A stretch of DNA of 64,000 bases from Hyphomicrobiales bacterium (GTDB taxonomy: Bacteria; Pseudomonadota; Alphaproteobacteria; Rhizobiales; TMED25), in NCBI GenBank assembly GCA_029245795.1, contig JAQWOP010000018.1, positions 47,266 to 111,265 of the forward strand, given 5' to 3'. The notes beneath the pieces are model-generated. The model was not told the DNA's origin. It saw nothing but the letters and a program-made list of their open reading frames with translations, and searched no databases. The position numbers and the translations under genes are program-made. Position 1 is the first letter of the stretch, and the number at the start of each line of letters is the position of its first letter. Below are positions 40,259-48,364 of this stretch, piece after piece.

Positions 40259-41029
40259 ATGACTAAAAAAACTAAATTAGAAGGCAAGGTTGCTTTGGTA
40301 ACTGGTTCTGCACAGGGTCTGGGTGAAGCAATATTAAAAGAATTCGTATACGAGGGCGCTTCAACTATTCTTCTTGATTTAAATCGAAAAGAAGCCAATA
40401 AGGTTAAAAGAGAAATAGAAGAAAGCAATAATACGACTGAGGTATTGATTGTCGATGTATGTGACTCCAAGTCTGTAAATATTGCTATTGATAATGTGAT
40501 AAAGAAATATAAAAAAATTGATATTCTTGTAAATGCTGTTGGTGGGTTTCATAATTTTGATAAGATAAAGGATATAACTGATGAAGAGTGGCATAAAGTT
40601 ATAAATATTAATTTAAACTCAGCTTTTTATTGTACTAGGGCGGTAATGAAATATATGGAAGAAAGTAGGACTGGTAGAATAATAAATATATCTTCAGGAG
40701 CGGGTATTGCGCCTAATCCTCATGCTCCATCTTATGTTCCATATGGAGCTGCTAAGGCAGGGTTATTAGGAATGACTAAACTTTTGGCAAGAGATGCGGG
40801 GGAGTTTGGTATAACCGTGAATGCAATTGCACCTGGAACAGCTTTAACACCAAGAGTAAAAAAAGTTAGAGATCCCGAAAGTATTGCGAATATTGCAAAA
40901 ATGAATCCTCTAAAAAATATAATAGAACCAATTGATTGTGCAAAAGCTGCAGTATTTTTAGCGTCTGATGATGCAAGGTATGTTACAGGAATAACAATGA
41001 TGGTAAATGCAGGTAATCTGATATTTTAA
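40259..41029 (+). CDS. Short-chain dehydrogenase/reductase
   Basis: Classical SDR with GSAQGLGEAI cofactor motif, NAVGGFHNF, catalytic Ser in NISSGAGIA and YGAAKAGLLGMT, and the C-terminal SDDARYVTGITMMVNAG typical of FabG-like proteins. ATG 40259 was preferred to an upstream TTG at 40244 because the family begins near KLEGKVALVTG. 256 residues. The context suggests catabolism with the NIPSNAP and cupin genes. Confidence 0.86.
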   Translation: MTKKTKLEGKVALVTGSAQGLGEAILKEFVYEGASTILLDLNRKEANKVKREIEESNNTTEVLIVDVCDSKSVNIAIDNVIKKYKKIDILVNAVGGFHNFDKIKDITDEEWHKVININLNSAFYCTRAVMKYMEESRTGRIINISSGAGIAPNPHAPSYVPYGAAKAGLLGMTKLLARDAGEFGITVNAIAPGTALTPRVKKVRDPESIANIAKMNPLKNIIEPIDCAKAAVFLASDDARYVTGITMMVNAGNLIF

Positions 41030-41040
41030 GTTTCTTGTTA

Positions 41041-42033
41041 TTATAGTTCTACCCATTTCTTTTTTAGAATAGATTGATTAATTGCTTCAAGAATAGCAAC
41101 ATTTTCTATTTTTTCTTGATCAGTAAATCTATAGGATCCTTTGTTCAAGATAGCTAAAGACCACTCTTCAATATTACTTTTAATTGTATCTATTGCAGGG
41201 TAAAATTCTTTTATAGGAGCTTCCCCAATTCTACATGTTGTAAGTTCGGTTTCGGCCTTAAACATGGGATGTTTTAGATCCCTGACTTCTGTCCACATAT
41301 TATCACCAAAAGCAGTTAATCTGCAATAATATGGCGTTTTTGAGACAACTGATAACTGACCAGTTGCTCCATTCTTAAATTTCATCAAGACAACACACAA
41401 GTCGCCTGTTTCAAAACCTAAGACTCTATTAGAAGATTGAGCAAAAAGACCTTCAACACTTCCAAACATAGATAAAAATAAATCTGTCATATGAACCCCC
41501 GTACCAGTCATTCCGCCCGCAGGAGCCTCACTATTGGAACCGCGCCAATTATTAGAGTCTAGAGCGGCAAGAATATCATGTGACCAATTAGCTTCAATAT
41601 GCATTTTTTCACCAAAAATTTTACTATTAATGGTTTTTTTAAACTTTTCCATAGCGGGATCAAATCTTCTTTCATGTCCAATTCCTAATATTATTTTAGA
41701 TTTTTTGGCAGCTTGGATCATTATCTGAGCTGACTCTTTTTTCAAGGTCATTGGTTTTTCACAAAAAACTTGTTTTTTTGAGTCTATTGCTTGCAAAACT
41801 TGTTCTTCGTGCTGAGTGTTTGGCGTACATATTATAACGGCATCAATTTTACTATCACTCAGAAGTTCAGCGTATGTGTCATAGAATTTTATTCTATGTT
41901 GTTCTAGAAATTGACTATGCTTTTCTTTGGACTTTGAGGAAGCTGCTGTCACTTGAATTAGATTACTGTTCTCCAGAGTTTTGATAATATGTTTTCCCCA
42001 CCAACCCAAGCCTAAAATAGCTGCATTTAACAT
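41041..42033 (-). CDS. Gfo/Idh/MocA family oxidoreductase
   Basis: NAD(P)-dependent sugar or polyol dehydrogenase family. The Rossmann motif GLGWWGKHIIKTL is at about residues 8-20. The substrate-site FCEKPMTLK (the conserved EKP) is near residue 92, and GTGVHMTDLFLSMFG follows in the C-terminal domain. 330 residues. It lies head-to-head with a zinc alcohol dehydrogenase. The substrate is unknown. Confidence 0.88.
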   Translation of the reverse strand: MLNAAILGLGWWGKHIIKTLENSNLIQVTAASSKSKEKHSQFLEQHRIKFYDTYAELLSDSKIDAVIICTPNTQHEEQVLQAIDSKKQVFCEKPMTLKKESAQIMIQAAKKSKIILGIGHERRFDPAMEKFKKTINSKIFGEKMHIEANWSHDILAALDSNNWRGSNSEAPAGGMTGTGVHMTDLFLSMFGSVEGLFAQSSNRVLGFETGDLCVVLMKFKNGATGQLSVVSKTPYYCRLTAFGDNMWTEVRDLKHPMFKAETELTTCRIGEAPIKEFYPAIDTIKSNIEEWSLAILNKGSYRFTDQEKIENVAILEAINQSILKKKWVEL

Positions 42034-42063
42034 TTTTTTTATCCGATCTAATAAATAACTTAA

Positions 42064-42099
42064 TTGTTTTTGTTAAAGATAATATACTATAATAAGTTA
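42064..42099 (+). promoter_or_regulatory. Candidate sigma-70 promoter for the zinc alcohol dehydrogenase gene
   Basis: TTGTTT (42064-42069), an 18-base spacer, then a perfect TATAAT (42088-42093), leaving a leader of about 30 bases with CGGAG before the ATG. TAACTTA (42056-42062) and TAAGTTA (42093-42099) are inverted copies that bracket it and could be an operator. Confidence 0.45.
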
Positions 42100-42130
42100 C
42101 TATATCTATCAATTATGTCGGAGATTTAAG

Positions 42131-43171
42131 ATGAAAGCATTGGTTTTAGAGTCAAAGGGGGCTCCATTTGTATATAAGGATGTAAGTGATCCAAAACCTA
42201 ATGATAACGAGGCGGTTGCGAAAGTTATTGCCTGTGGTTCAGGTCTTACAATTCAACATGTAAGAGCAGGTAGAATAAAAGTAGATTATCCCAGAATAAT
42301 TGGACATGAAATTACAGCAATTATTGAAGAGGTTGGAAAGAATGTAACGAATGTTAAGGTGGGAGATGCCGTAACTGCCTATTTTTACTTAACTTGCGGT
42401 TACTGTCAGTGGTGTAGAAATAATCGAGAAACTTTATGTGAAAATTTTGGTGGGTATGTAGGTAGAGAAGTAGACGGAGCTTATGCTGAGTTCATGAAAC
42501 TGCCGTCTGAGAATTTCTTAAAAATACCTGAACAATTAGATTGGAAAAAGTCACCTGCGGAAATTGCAGTGATCTGTGATGCCATTGCTACACCTTATAA
42601 GGTTATTAGGCATGCTTCTATTAAGACCCATGATACAGTAGCTATAATGGGAGCTGGAGGTGGTTTAGGGATCCATATGATTATGATGGCAAAATGGGCT
42701 CATAGTAATGTTATTGCTGTAGATGTTGCTAGTGATAAGTTTGAGGCATGCAAAAAAGCCGGTGCAGATATTTGCATAAATCCAAGAGAACATAATGATA
42801 ATCAAGCTTTTTTTGAATACACAAAAGGAAAAGGTGTTGATGTCGTAATTGATTTTGTGTCTAGCTCAGCATCTTTAAATCTAGGATTCTCAATTTTGGG
42901 CAGAGGAGGACGTCTTGTAACTCTTGGTGGTGGGGGTGGAAATCAGAATGTAGTCAATGCTAATTCTATAGATTTATTGAATAAAGAAGCAATAATAATG
43001 GGAAGCCGTTATGCAACAAAGCAAGAAGTAATTGATTCACTGGAATTAGTAGCAAGAGGTGATGTTTGGCCCTTAGTAACGGATATAAGGGAGATGAAGG
43101 AAGCGGAAGAACTTCATTCTCTTGTTGAAGAAGCAAAGATTACGGGTCGAGCAGCTTTACTAATTAAATAA
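42131..43171 (+). CDS. Zinc-dependent alcohol dehydrogenase (MDR family)
   Basis: Medium-chain zinc dehydrogenase. GHEITAIIEEVGKNVTNVKV gives the catalytic His-Glu. The structural-zinc cluster CGYCQWCRNNRETLC has all four cysteines. The cofactor loop is GAGGGLGIHMI. 346 residues. The substrate is not evident. It is followed 3 bases later by the ytoQ-like gene, so the two are probably cotranscribed. Confidence 0.88.
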   Translation: MKALVLESKGAPFVYKDVSDPKPNDNEAVAKVIACGSGLTIQHVRAGRIKVDYPRIIGHEITAIIEEVGKNVTNVKVGDAVTAYFYLTCGYCQWCRNNRETLCENFGGYVGREVDGAYAEFMKLPSENFLKIPEQLDWKKSPAEIAVICDAIATPYKVIRHASIKTHDTVAIMGAGGGLGIHMIMMAKWAHSNVIAVDVASDKFEACKKAGADICINPREHNDNQAFFEYTKGKGVDVVIDFVSSSASLNLGFSILGRGGRLVTLGGGGGNQNVVNANSIDLLNKEAIIMGSRYATKQEVIDSLELVARGDVWPLVTDIREMKEAEELHSLVEEAKITGRAALLIK

Positions 43172-43186
43172 AAAATGGGGAAAATA

Positions 43187-43642
43187 ATGAGTGAACTAAA
43201 AGTTTATCTATCTGGGGAAATTCATACAAATTGGAGAGACCAAATAATGAGTATCGCAAAGAGTAAAAATTTAAACGTAACCTTTACAAGTCCTGTAACA
43301 AACCATGAAAATAGTGATGATTGTGGTGTGAGCATATTAGGGAATGAGGATAAATCTTTTTGGCATGATCATAAGGGGGCAAAGATTAATGCAATACGAA
43401 CTCGTAACCATATTAAAAATGCAGATATAGTAGTGGTGAGATTCGGTGAGAAATACAAACAATGGAATGCTGCATTTGATGCAGGTTATGCTGTAGGATT
43501 GAACAAACCACTAATAGTAATGCATAATGAAGAACATTCACACGCTTTAAAAGAAGTGGATGGGGCTAGTTTAGCAGTAACATCAGATCCAGAGCAAGTC
43601 GTCAGAATTATTGATTATGTTATAAATGGTACTTTAGATTAG
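43187..43642 (+). CDS. ytoQ: YtoQ family protein
   Basis: Related to nucleoside 2-deoxyribosyltransferases. LKVYLSGEIHTNWRD, FTSPVTNHENSDDCG and IVVVRFGEKYKQWNAAFDAG identify the family; the acidic and aromatic residues of the transferase fold are present. The start was set at 43187 because GGGGA lies just upstream and overlaps an earlier ATG at 43175. 151 residues. Function unproven. Confidence 0.88.
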   Translation: MSELKVYLSGEIHTNWRDQIMSIAKSKNLNVTFTSPVTNHENSDDCGVSILGNEDKSFWHDHKGAKINAIRTRNHIKNADIVVVRFGEKYKQWNAAFDAGYAVGLNKPLIVMHNEEHSHALKEVDGASLAVTSDPEQVVRIIDYVINGTLD

Positions 43643-43651
43643 AATATATTT

Positions 43652-44434
43652 TTATGATTTGTCCCATTTTTTTAGGATAAATTGAGAGATTATCTCAAGT
43701 GATTTATGAAAAATTATTCCAATTATAGCAAGCAAAAATAGACAGGCAAACATACGAGATATATTTAGACGGTACCCAGCCTCTAGTATTCTAAAAGCTA
43801 GTCCTGAATTGCTTCCTCCAGAACCGGCTGCAAATTCTGCAACGATTGCTCCAATAAGCGAAAGACCTGCAGCTATTTTTAATCCAGTAACAATGCTAGG
43901 AATAGAACTTGGTATCCTGAGATATAAAAGAGTTTTATATTTTGTAGCATTATAAAGTTTAAATAAATCAATTAATTCTCTATTTATTGCGTTTAAACCA
44001 AACATTGTATTTGTAAGAACGGGGAAAAAAGCTACAAGCCACACACAAATTAATAATGCTATATAAGTGCTTTCAACATATATAATGATAAGAGGTGAGA
44101 TTGCGATTATAGGGGTTACTTGAAGAATTACTGCAAGTGGTAATAGTGTGTTTTGAAGAGTCTTGGAATAACTTAATAATAACGCAATAGATATTCCGCC
44201 TAACCCAGCTAGAATGAAACCTACAAAAGCTATTTCAAGTGTGTTGACCATAGAAGGGAAAAGCATAGACCAGTCATCTATTAATGTTGCAAAGATAAAG
44301 GTTGGTGTCGGTAAAATGTAATGAGGGGTTTCAGTGATCTTTACAAAAATTTCCCAGATAACGAATATTAATATCAGTAGAAGTATTGGTAGGAAAGAGG
44401 CTAAATATTTTTTTTTAAATGTTAATTTACTCAT
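43652..44434 (-). CDS. ABC transporter permease, ThiX/SsuC-like
   Basis: Binding-protein-dependent permease with six hydrophobic spans. The EAA loop is around NRELIDLFKLYNATKYKTLL and LRIPSSIPSIVTGLKIAAG. 260 residues. It overlaps the upstream substrate-binding gene by 8 bases. Its relatives import thiamine precursors, sulfonates or nitrate. No ATPase gene adjoins it, so the energy-supplying subunit must be encoded elsewhere if the system works. Confidence 0.85.
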   Translation of the reverse strand: MSKLTFKKKYLASFLPILLLILIFVIWEIFVKITETPHYILPTPTFIFATLIDDWSMLFPSMVNTLEIAFVGFILAGLGGISIALLLSYSKTLQNTLLPLAVILQVTPIIAISPLIIIYVESTYIALLICVWLVAFFPVLTNTMFGLNAINRELIDLFKLYNATKYKTLLYLRIPSSIPSIVTGLKIAAGLSLIGAIVAEFAAGSGGSNSGLAFRILEAGYRLNISRMFACLFLLAIIGIIFHKSLEIISQFILKKWDKS

Positions 44435-45446
44435 TCAGTCCTTCGTTAGGATATAATAATTTTTCTTTAATATCCAAACCTATACTATCACCAATAAATT
44501 GATTTGAAAAAACTTCTTCAATATCCATAAGTTCATTTACAACGCCATTTTTTGACATTTTATCATAAAAGCTTCTTATTCTATTTAATGAAATGTATCC
44601 TATACCATTTTCTATGGTGTCACCAGAGTCAACAATTCCATATTTTTTTAGATTTTTAATAGAATAATATATTTTATCATCAGTCATTTCTGGATTTTCA
44701 AATTTTATTAGGTCATTGGCTTTCTTGGAATCTCCGTACAAGTAATTATTCCAGCCAATAATTGAAGCATCAATAAAGCATTTAATTTCATCATTTTTAT
44801 TTACTATTGTATCTTCCATAACCTCAATTGTTGATGAGTATGTCTCAAAACCATGGTCTGCAAGCAAGAATATATTTGGCTCTGAGCCAATTTCTTTTTC
44901 TATTACATAAGGTTCGGAAGTTAAGTAACCTTGTTGAGCTGAATCCACATTAGCAAGAAATGGTGCAGAATTATATGAATAAGGCCTTCTTTTTTCGGAT
45001 GAAAAACCATGTTCATTTTCCATCCATTTAAAAAATGTGATGAGACCAAGATCACTAATATAAATAGGAGATAATTCTTTCAAATCTTTCCATTTTTTAT
45101 AATCACTATATGGATGAGACATAATTATTTGGGGATCTTTCTGAAAAAAAGCGCCAATGATTTTTATTGGAATATTTGCGGCGCGTGAATTTATAAGCTG
45201 TATTAAATTTCCGCCCATATATAAATCAATTTTACCAGTTATTAGCTTGGCTCTATTATTTGCTCCAGGTCCCCCTTGAATTATTTCAACTTGGATACCA
45301 CATTTTTCATATTCTTTATCAGCTATTGCTTGATAAAAGCCACCGTGTTCGGGTTGAGCTACCCAATTTGTTGCAAATATTAATTTTTCATTTGCAAAAC
45401 TAAGGTTAGGCAATAAAAAAATAAATAAAAATATAAATTTTTTCAT
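44427..45446 (-). CDS. ABC transporter substrate-binding protein, NMT1/ThiY-like
   Basis: Periplasmic solute receptor. The start was set at 45446 (MKKFIFLFIFLLPNLSFAN), a normal signal peptide of about 19 residues; the longer upstream reading adds 16 polar residues. FATNWVAQPEHGGFYQAIAD and QGGPGANNRAKLITGKIDLY resemble ThiY, the pyrimidine thiamine-precursor receptor. 339 residues from this start. No TPP riboswitch is seen upstream, so the ligand remains uncertain. Confidence 0.85.
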   Translation of the reverse strand: MKKFIFLFIFLLPNLSFANEKLIFATNWVAQPEHGGFYQAIADKEYEKCGIQVEIIQGGPGANNRAKLITGKIDLYMGGNLIQLINSRAANIPIKIIGAFFQKDPQIIMSHPYSDYKKWKDLKELSPIYISDLGLITFFKWMENEHGFSSEKRRPYSYNSAPFLANVDSAQQGYLTSEPYVIEKEIGSEPNIFLLADHGFETYSSTIEVMEDTIVNKNDEIKCFIDASIIGWNNYLYGDSKKANDLIKFENPEMTDDKIYYSIKNLKKYGIVDSGDTIENGIGYISLNRIRSFYDKMSKNGVVNELMDIEEVFSNQFIGDSIGLDIKEKLLYPNEGLNE

Positions 45447-45631
45447 TTTATGTTTGATTTGTGTTTGTTTGTTATTAAGATTTATAAAATACAATATAGT
45501 TATTTTATGTTAAATTACAAATTCATATGTAAGAAATTATCAAATTTTTTTTAAGACAAGAATAGTATTAATATGTATGTATTACCTATAATAGCTCCAT
45601 TAGTAACTTTTTTAGCGGAAAAGAATTTTAT

Positions 45632-46549
45632 ATGTATATGTATCTACCAATAGCTGAAGTATCAGTTAATATATTTATAGTATTTGGTATGGGCGGTGCA
45701 GTCGGGATATTGTCGGGTATGTTTGGGGTAGGGGGAGGTTTTTTAATGACGCCGCTACTTATATTTTATGGAATTCCGCCTATTGTGGCAGTTGCCACAG
45801 AAGCAAATCAGATTGTTGCCTCATCTATATCCGGAGCATATGCTCATTGGAGAAGATCTGCGGTGGACGTAAAAATGGCGACAGTTCTCTTTTTGGGAGG
45901 AGTTATAGGCTCATTTGTGGGTATTAAATTATTTGTTTTTCTAAAAAACATAGGTCAAATTGATCTTATCATTTCACTGTCATATGTAGTATTACTTGGA
46001 ATAATCGGCACATTAACTTTCATTGAAGGAATAAGGTCGATAATTACACAGCAGAGCTCATCCTCAAAAAAAGTTAAAAGAGGGAAAGAAAGGCCCTGGA
46101 TCTATAGTCTTCCTTTGCGAATAAGATTTAACAAATCAGGACTCTATATAAGCATTATTCCACCTATTGTTATTGGCTTTTTTGTAGGAATACTTGCATC
46201 TATAATGGGAGTTGGAGGTGGTTTCATTATGGTACCTGCAATGATATATCTATTAAGGATGCCTACGAATGTTGTTATTGGCACTTCATTATTTCAAATA
46301 ATATTTGTTACTAGCTTAGTTACGGTTCTTCATGCTTATGAGAATCAAACTGTTGATATCATGTTAGCATTAATATTGATGAGTGGTGGTGTTGTTGGTG
46401 CTCAGATAGGAGCAGCCCTAGGACATAAATTAAAAGCTGAACAACTAAGGTTCATGTTAGGGATCTTAATTCTAATAGTTTGTATTAAAATCTTAACTGA
46501 ATTAGTGATTGAGCCGCAAGACTTGTTGATAATAACCGACATAATATAA
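45632..46549 (+). CDS. TauE/SafE family sulfite/sulfonate exporter
   Basis: Membrane transporter with the duplicated family motif: GMFGVGGGFLMTPLLIFYGI (about residues 26-45) and ASIMGVGGGFIMVPAMIYLL (about 188-207). 305 residues, roughly eight hydrophobic spans. The N-terminus MYMYLPIAEVSVNIF matches alphaproteobacterial members. The TIGR02186 gene overlaps its stop by one base, a recurrent pairing. Likely substrates are sulfite or an organosulfonate. Confidence 0.9.
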   Translation: MYMYLPIAEVSVNIFIVFGMGGAVGILSGMFGVGGGFLMTPLLIFYGIPPIVAVATEANQIVASSISGAYAHWRRSAVDVKMATVLFLGGVIGSFVGIKLFVFLKNIGQIDLIISLSYVVLLGIIGTLTFIEGIRSIITQQSSSSKKVKRGKERPWIYSLPLRIRFNKSGLYISIIPPIVIGFFVGILASIMGVGGGFIMVPAMIYLLRMPTNVVIGTSLFQIIFVTSLVTVLHAYENQTVDIMLALILMSGGVVGAQIGAALGHKLKAEQLRFMLGILILIVCIKILTELVIEPQDLLIITDII

Positions 46550-47304
46550 TGAAAAAAATAACTATCTATCTGATTTCAATATTTATAATAATTATGCAAT
46601 ACTCATTTTCTAATGCTACTGAGCGTAACTTAATAACGCAGATCGATGATCCGCATATCCAAATTGGTTCAAATTTCTTTGGAGGTGAGCTTCTCGTATT
46701 CGGAGCAATCAGTGGAAGAGATTTATTAAATTCTGACATAATAATAAAAGTTGAAGGCAAAGAAAAAAAGGCCACAATTAGAGAAAAAATAAAAAAATAT
46801 GGTATTTGGATAAATGATAAGGCTACTTTAGTCGAAGGGATACCAAATTTTTATGCAGTTCATAGCAATCGAAATATAAATAGGATTATAGATAAAGAAT
46901 TTTTGGTTCAAGAAGAGATTGGGGTGCAGAATATTAAATTTAAAAGTCAAATTGATAGTGGCCAGTTGGAGTATATCTATGATGCTATAAAAAAGAAAAA
47001 TAAGGAAAATAGTATTTTTACTGAGAATTTCACTGGTATCAGAATTATTGGGAATAAATTATTTAGATCTTCGATCCAATTACCAATGGATATTAAAGAA
47101 GGTACTTATGAGGTTTCTATATTCTTTTTTGAAGATCAAGTTCTAATAGATAGTGATATTTCTAATATTTTTGTAAACAAAACTCTTGCTGGTAAATATA
47201 TATACACACAAGCCAATGAAAAGCCTTTATTATATGGTATTATCGCAGTTATAATAGCTTGGTTTGCAGGACTAATCATTGTGGGCTTAGCAAGGGTCAC
47301 TTAA
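46549..47304 (+). CDS. TIGR02186 family membrane-anchored protein
   Basis: Partner protein of the preceding exporter. A signal peptide spans residues 1-23 (IYLISIFIIIMQYSFSNAT), an extracytoplasmic domain starts IQIGSNFFGGELLVFGAISG, and a C-terminal membrane anchor covers about 225-247 (LLYGIIAVIIAWFAGLIIVG). 251 residues. Translated from TAATG after the exporter stop. Function unknown, but the pairing suggests an accessory role. Confidence 0.87.
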   Translation: MKKITIYLISIFIIIMQYSFSNATERNLITQIDDPHIQIGSNFFGGELLVFGAISGRDLLNSDIIIKVEGKEKKATIREKIKKYGIWINDKATLVEGIPNFYAVHSNRNINRIIDKEFLVQEEIGVQNIKFKSQIDSGQLEYIYDAIKKKNKENSIFTENFTGIRIIGNKLFRSSIQLPMDIKEGTYEVSIFFFEDQVLIDSDISNIFVNKTLAGKYIYTQANEKPLLYGIIAVIIAWFAGLIIVGLARVT

Positions 47305-47320
47305 ATCCTTGTTGGAAGGT

Positions 47321-48364
47321 TTATTTCACCTCAGTCCCGATTATCTCTTGAATGGAGTGTACTCCTTCTGTCTCCATTTTCTTAATCAAATTTCTTTTGA
47401 GATTACTAATTAGATTTGGACCTTCGTAAACAAGAGATGTATATAGCTGCACTAAAGAAGCACCACATTTTATTTTCTTCAATATATCATCTGCGGAAGA
47501 GATCCCTCCAACTCCAATGAGAGGAATTTTACCTTCACTTATGATATAGGCGTCTTTTAGCATCTTAGTAGATTGACTCATGAGGGGATGCCCAGATAAA
47601 CCACCCAACTCTTCCTTAAATTTTGTATTTTTTAGGTTATTCTTTTTTGTAGTTGTATTTGTTAAGATTAATCCATCGATATTATTTTCTATAGATTTGT
47701 TTATGATATTTTCTAACTCTTTTTTAGATAATTCTGGCGCCAATTTAATTACAATAGGAGTTTTAACAGACTCTTTCTTTATAGCACCAATGGACTGTAA
47801 TAATTCGTTGATATTATCTCCAGTTTGTAAGTCTCTTAATCCTGGTGTATTTGGTGAAGATATATTGATGGTCAAATAGTCAGCAATTTTATAGAACTTT
47901 TGTATACCAATCAAATAATCATTAATTTTATCTTTTGAGTCTTTGTTAGCTCCAATATTTATACCTACTATTCCTTTCTTTTGTATTCTACTCAATCTCG
48001 AATACACATCATCCATGCCATCATTATTAAAGCCAAGCCTATTAATTATTGCTAGGTCCTCTTCTAATCTAAAAACTCTTGGCTGTTTATTCCCAATTTG
48101 TTTCTTGGGTGTTACAGTTCCAACTTCTGTAAAACCAAAACCCGATTGCAATATTTGATTAGGTACTTCACCATTTTTATCGAAACCCGCAGCAAGTCCT
48201 ATTGGGTTTTTGAATTTAATATCTAAAATTTCTTGTTGAAGTAGTTTCGAGTCATATTCTGAGGGTGGATGAATTCCAAGTTTTAGCGCAGATATAGCCA
48301 GCTTATGAGCTTTTTCTGGTTCAGTTAGAAATGCAATATTTCTTATTTTCTTATAGAAATTCAT
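47321..48364 (-). CDS. pyrD: Dihydroorotate dehydrogenase (quinone)
   Basis: Class 2 membrane-associated enzyme of pyrimidine synthesis. PIGLAAGFDKNGEVPN, the FMN site, is at about residues 55-70. NISSPNTPGLRDLQ has the catalytic serine of class 2 enzymes, and the C-terminal IPLIGVGGISSADD binds phosphate. An N-terminal helix extension (about 1-40) reaches the membrane. 347 residues. Overlaps lysK by 14 bases. Confidence 0.95.
   Translation of the reverse strand: MNFYKKIRNIAFLTEPEKAHKLAISALKLGIHPPSEYDSKLLQQEILDIKFKNPIGLAAGFDKNGEVPNQILQSGFGFTEVGTVTPKKQIGNKQPRVFRLEEDLAIINRLGFNNDGMDDVYSRLSRIQKKGIVGINIGANKDSKDKINDYLIGIQKFYKIADYLTINISSPNTPGLRDLQTGDNINELLQSIGAIKKESVKTPIVIKLAPELSKKELENIINKSIENNIDGLILTNTTTKKNNLKNTKFKEELGGLSGHPLMSQSTKMLKDAYIISEGKIPLIGVGGISSADDILKKIKCGASLVQLYTSLVYEGPNLISNLKRNLIKKMETEGVHSIQEIIGTEVK

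Noticed and set aside
45447..45631. TPP riboswitch before the ThiY-like gene
   Set aside because: No CTGAGA or the other conserved TPP-box sequence on the minus strand.
47305..47320. Hairpin terminator between the TIGR02186 gene and pyrD
   Set aside because: Only a 4-5 bp TCCTT/AAGG stem with no proper T-run; too weak to call.
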